A stretch of 8,197 nt of DNA, taken from Cyanobacteriota bacterium. Its GTDB lineage: Bacteria > Cyanobacteriota > Cyanobacteriia > Leptolyngbyales > Leptolyngbyaceae. The position numbers were made by a program, and so were the translations under genes. Under the pieces are notes generated by a model. That model had not been told where the DNA came from. It saw only the letters and a list, made by a program, of their open reading frames with translations, and did no database searches. Every line of letters starts with the position of its first letter. The stretch's first letter is position 1. Positions 5,706-8,197 of this stretch are shown here, piece by piece. The stretch spans positions 1-8,197 of the forward strand of contig JAIXVO010000527.1 of NCBI GenBank assembly GCA_027482985.1. Direction: 5' to 3'.

Positions 5706-6119
5706 TTACTCGGCAATATTGCGTCTCAAGGCTTTGATTTGGCTCCGTTTAGTTTTGTGATCGAGCCGCTGTTGCTTAGCTCGCCGCGATGGTTTCGTGG
5801 GTTGGCGTTTTTTGGGGGCGATCGTCACACTCTGGAGTAAAGCCTGGAGCCGGTGCAGGGCATCTTCTTTGTTTTGCTCCTGGGTGCGGTGCTGTTGAGC
5901 TTTGATGATGATGATGCCATCTTTGGTGATGCGACTATCGTCGAGCTTGAGCAAGCGTTCTTTATACAACGGTGGCAGAGAGGACGCATGGATATTAAAC
6001 CGCAGATGAATCGCGGTCGCCACTTTATTCACATTTTGTCCGCCTGCCCCCTGCGATCGAATGGCCGTGAGTTCAATTTCACTCAGCGGGATCGCAGTTC
6101 TGGGCGTAATTTGCAGCAT
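5706..6119 (-). CDS. arfB: Ribosome-rescue peptidyl-tRNA hydrolase ArfB (YaeJ)
   Basis: ArfB enters the A site of ribosomes stalled without a stop codon and hydrolyses the peptidyl-tRNA. The 137-residue product has the release-factor GGQ domain in the first part: IRSQGAGGQNVNK with Gly26-Gly27-Gln28, then AIHLRF and SSLPPLYKERLL, nearly as in E. coli ArfB. Residues 103-137 form the strongly basic tail (KKRQPTKPSRRAKQQRL and onward) that in the family lies in the mRNA entry channel. Its presence, and the lack of codon-recognition domains, separate this from RF1/RF2. The ATG at 6119 matches the E. coli N-terminus; a TTG at 6131 would add four residues. No clear Shine-Dalgarno sequence precedes either, so translation may be weak. 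The gene is convergent with uppP and lies 132 bases downstream of the lipoprotein gene. Confidence 0.94.
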   Translation of the reverse strand: MLQITPRTAIPLSEIELTAIRSQGAGGQNVNKVATAIHLRFNIHASSLPPLYKERLLKLDDSRITKDGIIIIKAQQHRTQEQNKEDALHRLQALLQSVTIAPKKRQPTKPSRRAKQQRLDHKTKRSQIKALRRNIAE

Positions 6120-6180
6120 ACAAAAAACCAAGAGATTTCAGCGGCAGTGAGAGATCTAGTCAGAATGGTTACACCCTTTG

Positions 6181-6204
6181 TAGGGACGCATGGCATGCGC
6201 CCTT
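6181..6204. repeat. REP-like palindrome between the lipoprotein gene and arfB
   Basis: AGGG-A-CGCAT (6182-6191) pairs with ATGCG-CCCT (6195-6203) around GGC, a 9-bp stem with one bulged A. Its form, a GTAGGG start and a GCGCCCT end, resembles short palindromes scattered in cyanobacterial spacers. It lies 48 bases past the stop of the substrate-binding protein gene and could block or end its transcript; there is no T run. Confidence 0.6.
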
Positions 6205-6251
6205 AACGAGTCGATGGGAGAGGCAAAGAGCTAGCCGGAAGTCATCGGTCA

Positions 6252-8030
6252 TTAAGACGCAATCTTCTGTTCTGGTAAATTCCAAATGGCCAGACCGATC
6301 GCGTTATAGCGCACATTCTGTACCCGATTGCGGACTGCTGCCATGGCTTTCGCATTCGCCAAGTAGATAAACGGCAAATATTCTTGAGAAATTTGCTGCG
6401 TTTTGGCATAAATCTCTTTGCGTTTGGCCTCATCTAGTTCACGGGCACCCTGAATATAGAGTTGCCCAATTTCATTTTCCCAATCTGCTACGGTGCGGCC
6501 TGTGATTGGCGGACTACCGGGTCTTGGTCCTTGATTGAACAGGTGCGAACCGCCCTCACGATACCAAATATTGAAACCCGCGTGGGGTTCTAAGCCGCCT
6601 GTCAAGCCCAACAAAATGCACTCCCAATCGAGCGATGTATCTACCTTTTCGATCACGGAGTTGAACGCGATCGGGGCAAAATCGACTTGAATCCCGATCG
6701 CCGCCAAATTTTGTTTAATTTGGGCTCCCAGGGCTACCCGCAAATTATTTTCGGCATTGGTGATCATGTTGAACCGGACGCGATTGCCCTGGGCATCAAA
6801 TAATTGCCCCTGAGCGTCGTACTTGAATCCGGCTTGTTGCAACAGTTGTTTCGATTTTTGTGGATCGTAATCGTAGGTTTTTAAGCCTTCCTGCGGCGAC
6901 AGATAGAAGGGACTTTGCACCGATAGGGGGGAATTCTGCGGTTCGGCTAACCCCCGAAAGGCATTATTAATCATGCGATCGCGGTTAATCGCATAGGCCA
7001 CGGCCTGCCGAAATTCTTTGGTATTGAACCAGCGAGATTTAATCGGATCGACGAGGGGGGTGCCGTCCTGTTTGCGCCCCGTATTGAGGTTGAAGGTGAC
7101 ATAGAGCGTCCCGGTGCGTAAGCCGCCCTGTTGAATTTGAAAATCGCCTCGCTGTTCTTCCCGTTTCAGCAGCGAAAAATCTTCTGGCCGCAGGGTACTG
7201 AGTTCGCCCAACATATCTAACTCGCCGGAGCGAAACCGAATCGATTGGGTATCCGTGGACCCGACAATTTGTAGCACTAAGCGCTCAATGTAAGGCAGTT
7301 GTTGTCCCTGAGCATCTTTTTTCCAGTAGTAGGGGTTGCGCTGGAAAATGTACCGCTGACTCGGCGTGTAGCTCGCCAGGGTGTAGGGGCCATTGCCCAC
7401 AATCTTTTTCGGGTCGGTATCGGTGCCCCAGGTGGACAGGAATAACGGCTTCCCTTCCCCATCTGTCTTTGTAATGGTTTCGCGCAGGATGTGTGCTGGC
7501 AGGATCGATAATCCCCCCATTGTCCGAAGGAACGGCGCAAAGGGTTCGGGGGTAATGAATTCCACTCGGCGATCGTCAATCTTGCGGACACTGGGGAACT
7601 TGTTCTCCCCAATCCGTAAGACATCGCGGGTGTCTGTGGGAATCTTTTCGTTCAAATAAATATCTTGATAGGTAAATACCACATCATCTGCCGTGAGGGG
7701 TTGCCCATCCGACCATTTCAAGTTTTCCCGCAGGGTGAAGATAATCCGCTTCTTGTCTGCCGAGATCTCCCAAGATTCCGCCATCGCGGGTTCAATTTTG
7801 GCGGTTTCAGGATTTTCGCTCAGTAGTCCATCATAAATAAAGAGAAAGGCATTGGGAAATTCGGAGTTAAAAGCGGCGTTAAACGTTTTGAAATCGCCTA
7901 AGGTGCTGAGGACGATCTGATCGCCACGAGCGGAACTTTTGCGAAAGAAGTCAGGATTGCAGGCCGTTAAACCGATCGCCACCCAACACGTCATCAGCGC
8001 GATCGCCACCCATCGCCACACTCGTTTCAT
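6252..8030 (-). CDS. Family 5 ABC transporter substrate-binding lipoprotein (peptide type)
   Basis: This is a solute-binding protein of the OppA/DppA superfamily (SBP_bac_5), which captures oligopeptides or related solutes in the periplasm for an ABC importer. From the ATG at 8030 it has 592 residues: a basic start (MKRVWR), a hydrophobic core, and the lipobox Leu-Thr-Ala-Cys with lipidated Cys24. The mature part is about 569 residues. The family signature runs from EPAMAESWE (81-89) through TLRENLKWSDGQPLTADDVVF (99-119), with GNGPY (212-216) and NPYYW (232-236) following; the C-terminal lobe includes FRQAVAYAINRD. Start choice is uncertain. ATG 8030 has GGGGAG 7 bases upstream. ATG 8045 has AAGGAAGG 6 bases upstream and adds five residues. 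ATG 8072 overlaps the upstream gene's stop and would give an overlong signal region. No permease or ATPase gene is in the window, so the partner transporter and true ligand are unknown. Confidence 0.93.
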   Translation of the reverse strand: MKRVWRWVAIALMTCWVAIGLTACNPDFFRKSSARGDQIVLSTLGDFKTFNAAFNSEFPNAFLFIYDGLLSENPETAKIEPAMAESWEISADKKRIIFTLRENLKWSDGQPLTADDVVFTYQDIYLNEKIPTDTRDVLRIGENKFPSVRKIDDRRVEFITPEPFAPFLRTMGGLSILPAHILRETITKTDGEGKPLFLSTWGTDTDPKKIVGNGPYTLASYTPSQRYIFQRNPYYWKKDAQGQQLPYIERLVLQIVGSTDTQSIRFRSGELDMLGELSTLRPEDFSLLKREEQRGDFQIQQGGLRTGTLYVTFNLNTGRKQDGTPLVDPIKSRWFNTKEFRQAVAYAINRDRMINNAFRGLAEPQNSPLSVQSPFYLSPQEGLKTYDYDPQKSKQLLQQAGFKYDAQGQLFDAQGNRVRFNMITNAENNLRVALGAQIKQNLAAIGIQVDFAPIAFNSVIEKVDTSLDWECILLGLTGGLEPHAGFNIWYREGGSHLFNQGPRPGSPPITGRTVADWENEIGQLYIQGARELDEAKRKEIYAKTQQISQEYLPFIYLANAKAMAAVRNRVQNVRYNAIGLAIWNLPEQKIAS

Positions 8031-8064
8031 CCCCAATCTCCCCATTGCTTGCCTTCCTTGTATT

Positions 8065-8197
8065 CTACGCATCTGGATCTACCCCTAAAGCTCGTAATTG
8101 GTCGCGCAGGCGATCGGCTTGTGCGGCGGCTGTCTCGGCCCGTTGCTGCTCTTGGTCGGCCCGTTGCCGCTCTTGGTCTGCCCGTTGCTGCTCTTGG
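8065..8197 (-). CDS. C-terminal tail of a probable Uma2-family protein, 5' end outside window
   Basis: The last 43 codons before a TAG at 8067-8065 are visible. They read three heptads QE(Q/R)QRA(D/E), then TAAAQAD and the end RLRDQLRALGVDPDA. A charged coiled coil ending in an LRxLGxDPD motif is the usual tail of cyanobacterial Uma2 (DUF820) proteins, which carry a PD-(D/E)XK nuclease-like domain upstream. That domain is outside the window, so the assignment rests on the tail alone; another coiled-coil protein remains possible. The stop lies 34 bases before the chosen lipoprotein start, and 8 bases inside the longest version of it, so the two genes may share a transcript. Confidence 0.6.
   Translation of the reverse strand, partial: QEQQRADQERQRADQEQQRAETAAAQADRLRDQLRALGVDPDA
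8134..8196 (-). repeat. Three 21-bp tandem repeats coding coiled-coil heptads
   Basis: On the minus strand three consecutive 21-base units begin at 8196, 8175 and 8154. Each starts CAAGAGC(A/G)GCAACGGGC and encodes one heptad. They differ at only two or so positions, so the DNA itself is duplicated, which suggests recent expansion of the coiled coil. The tract may continue past the edge. Confidence 0.85.

Noticed and set aside
5853..6206. Plus-strand 117-codon frame opposite arfB
   Set aside because: It mirrors the arfB coding strand, which has a clear GGQ domain and basic tail.

Overview
The window is chromosomal DNA from a cyanobacterium. The extrinsic photosystem II subunit PsbU is encoded here. 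The highly iterated palindrome HIP1 (GCGATCGC) occurs about 16 times by hand count, roughly one per 0.5 kb. Heptamer and nonamer short tandem repeats of the cyanobacterial kind lie in and between genes. Genus cannot be fixed from the sequence; a filamentous, Leptolyngbya/Oscillatoriales-like genome would fit but is only a guess.

Layout from left to right. (1) 1-1242, minus: the first 414 codons of nadB (L-aspartate oxidase), running off the left edge inside a 9-bp repeat that encodes Glu-Gly-Gly units. (2) 1243-1582: a repeat-rich spacer with two heptamer tracts in opposite orientation and a likely psbU terminator. (3) 1583-2053, minus: psbU. (4) 2243-3247, minus: a soluble FHA plus class III nucleotide cyclase protein, starting at TTG. 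(5) 3414-4151, minus: a multi-pass membrane protein of the cyanobacterial DUF3120 family, also apparently starting at TTG. (6) 4152-4463: a divergent spacer. (7) 4464-5384, plus: uppP, undecaprenyl-diphosphatase. (8) 5385-5705: a HIP1-rich spacer between convergent genes, with a perfect 11-bp hairpin built from two HIP1 copies. (9) 5706-6119, minus: arfB-type ribosome-rescue hydrolase. (10) 6252-8030, minus: a family 5 (Opp/Dpp-like) ABC transporter substrate-binding lipoprotein. (11) 8065-8197, minus: the C-terminal coiled-coil tail of a probable Uma2-family protein, cut by the right edge and possibly co-transcribed with the lipoprotein gene.

The genes look like ordinary housekeeping and accessory loci placed side by side: NAD synthesis, photosystem II oxygen evolution, cAMP signalling, an unknown membrane protein, cell-wall lipid carrier recycling, ribosome rescue and peptide uptake. 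I see no defence island, phage, transposase, CRISPR array, tRNA or rRNA, and no convincing new multi-gene system. The points most worth a second look are structural: repeat DNA translated inside nadB, the inverted heptamer tracts that form the nadB leader, the HIP1 hairpin between uppP and arfB, and a REP-like palindrome between the lipoprotein gene and arfB.
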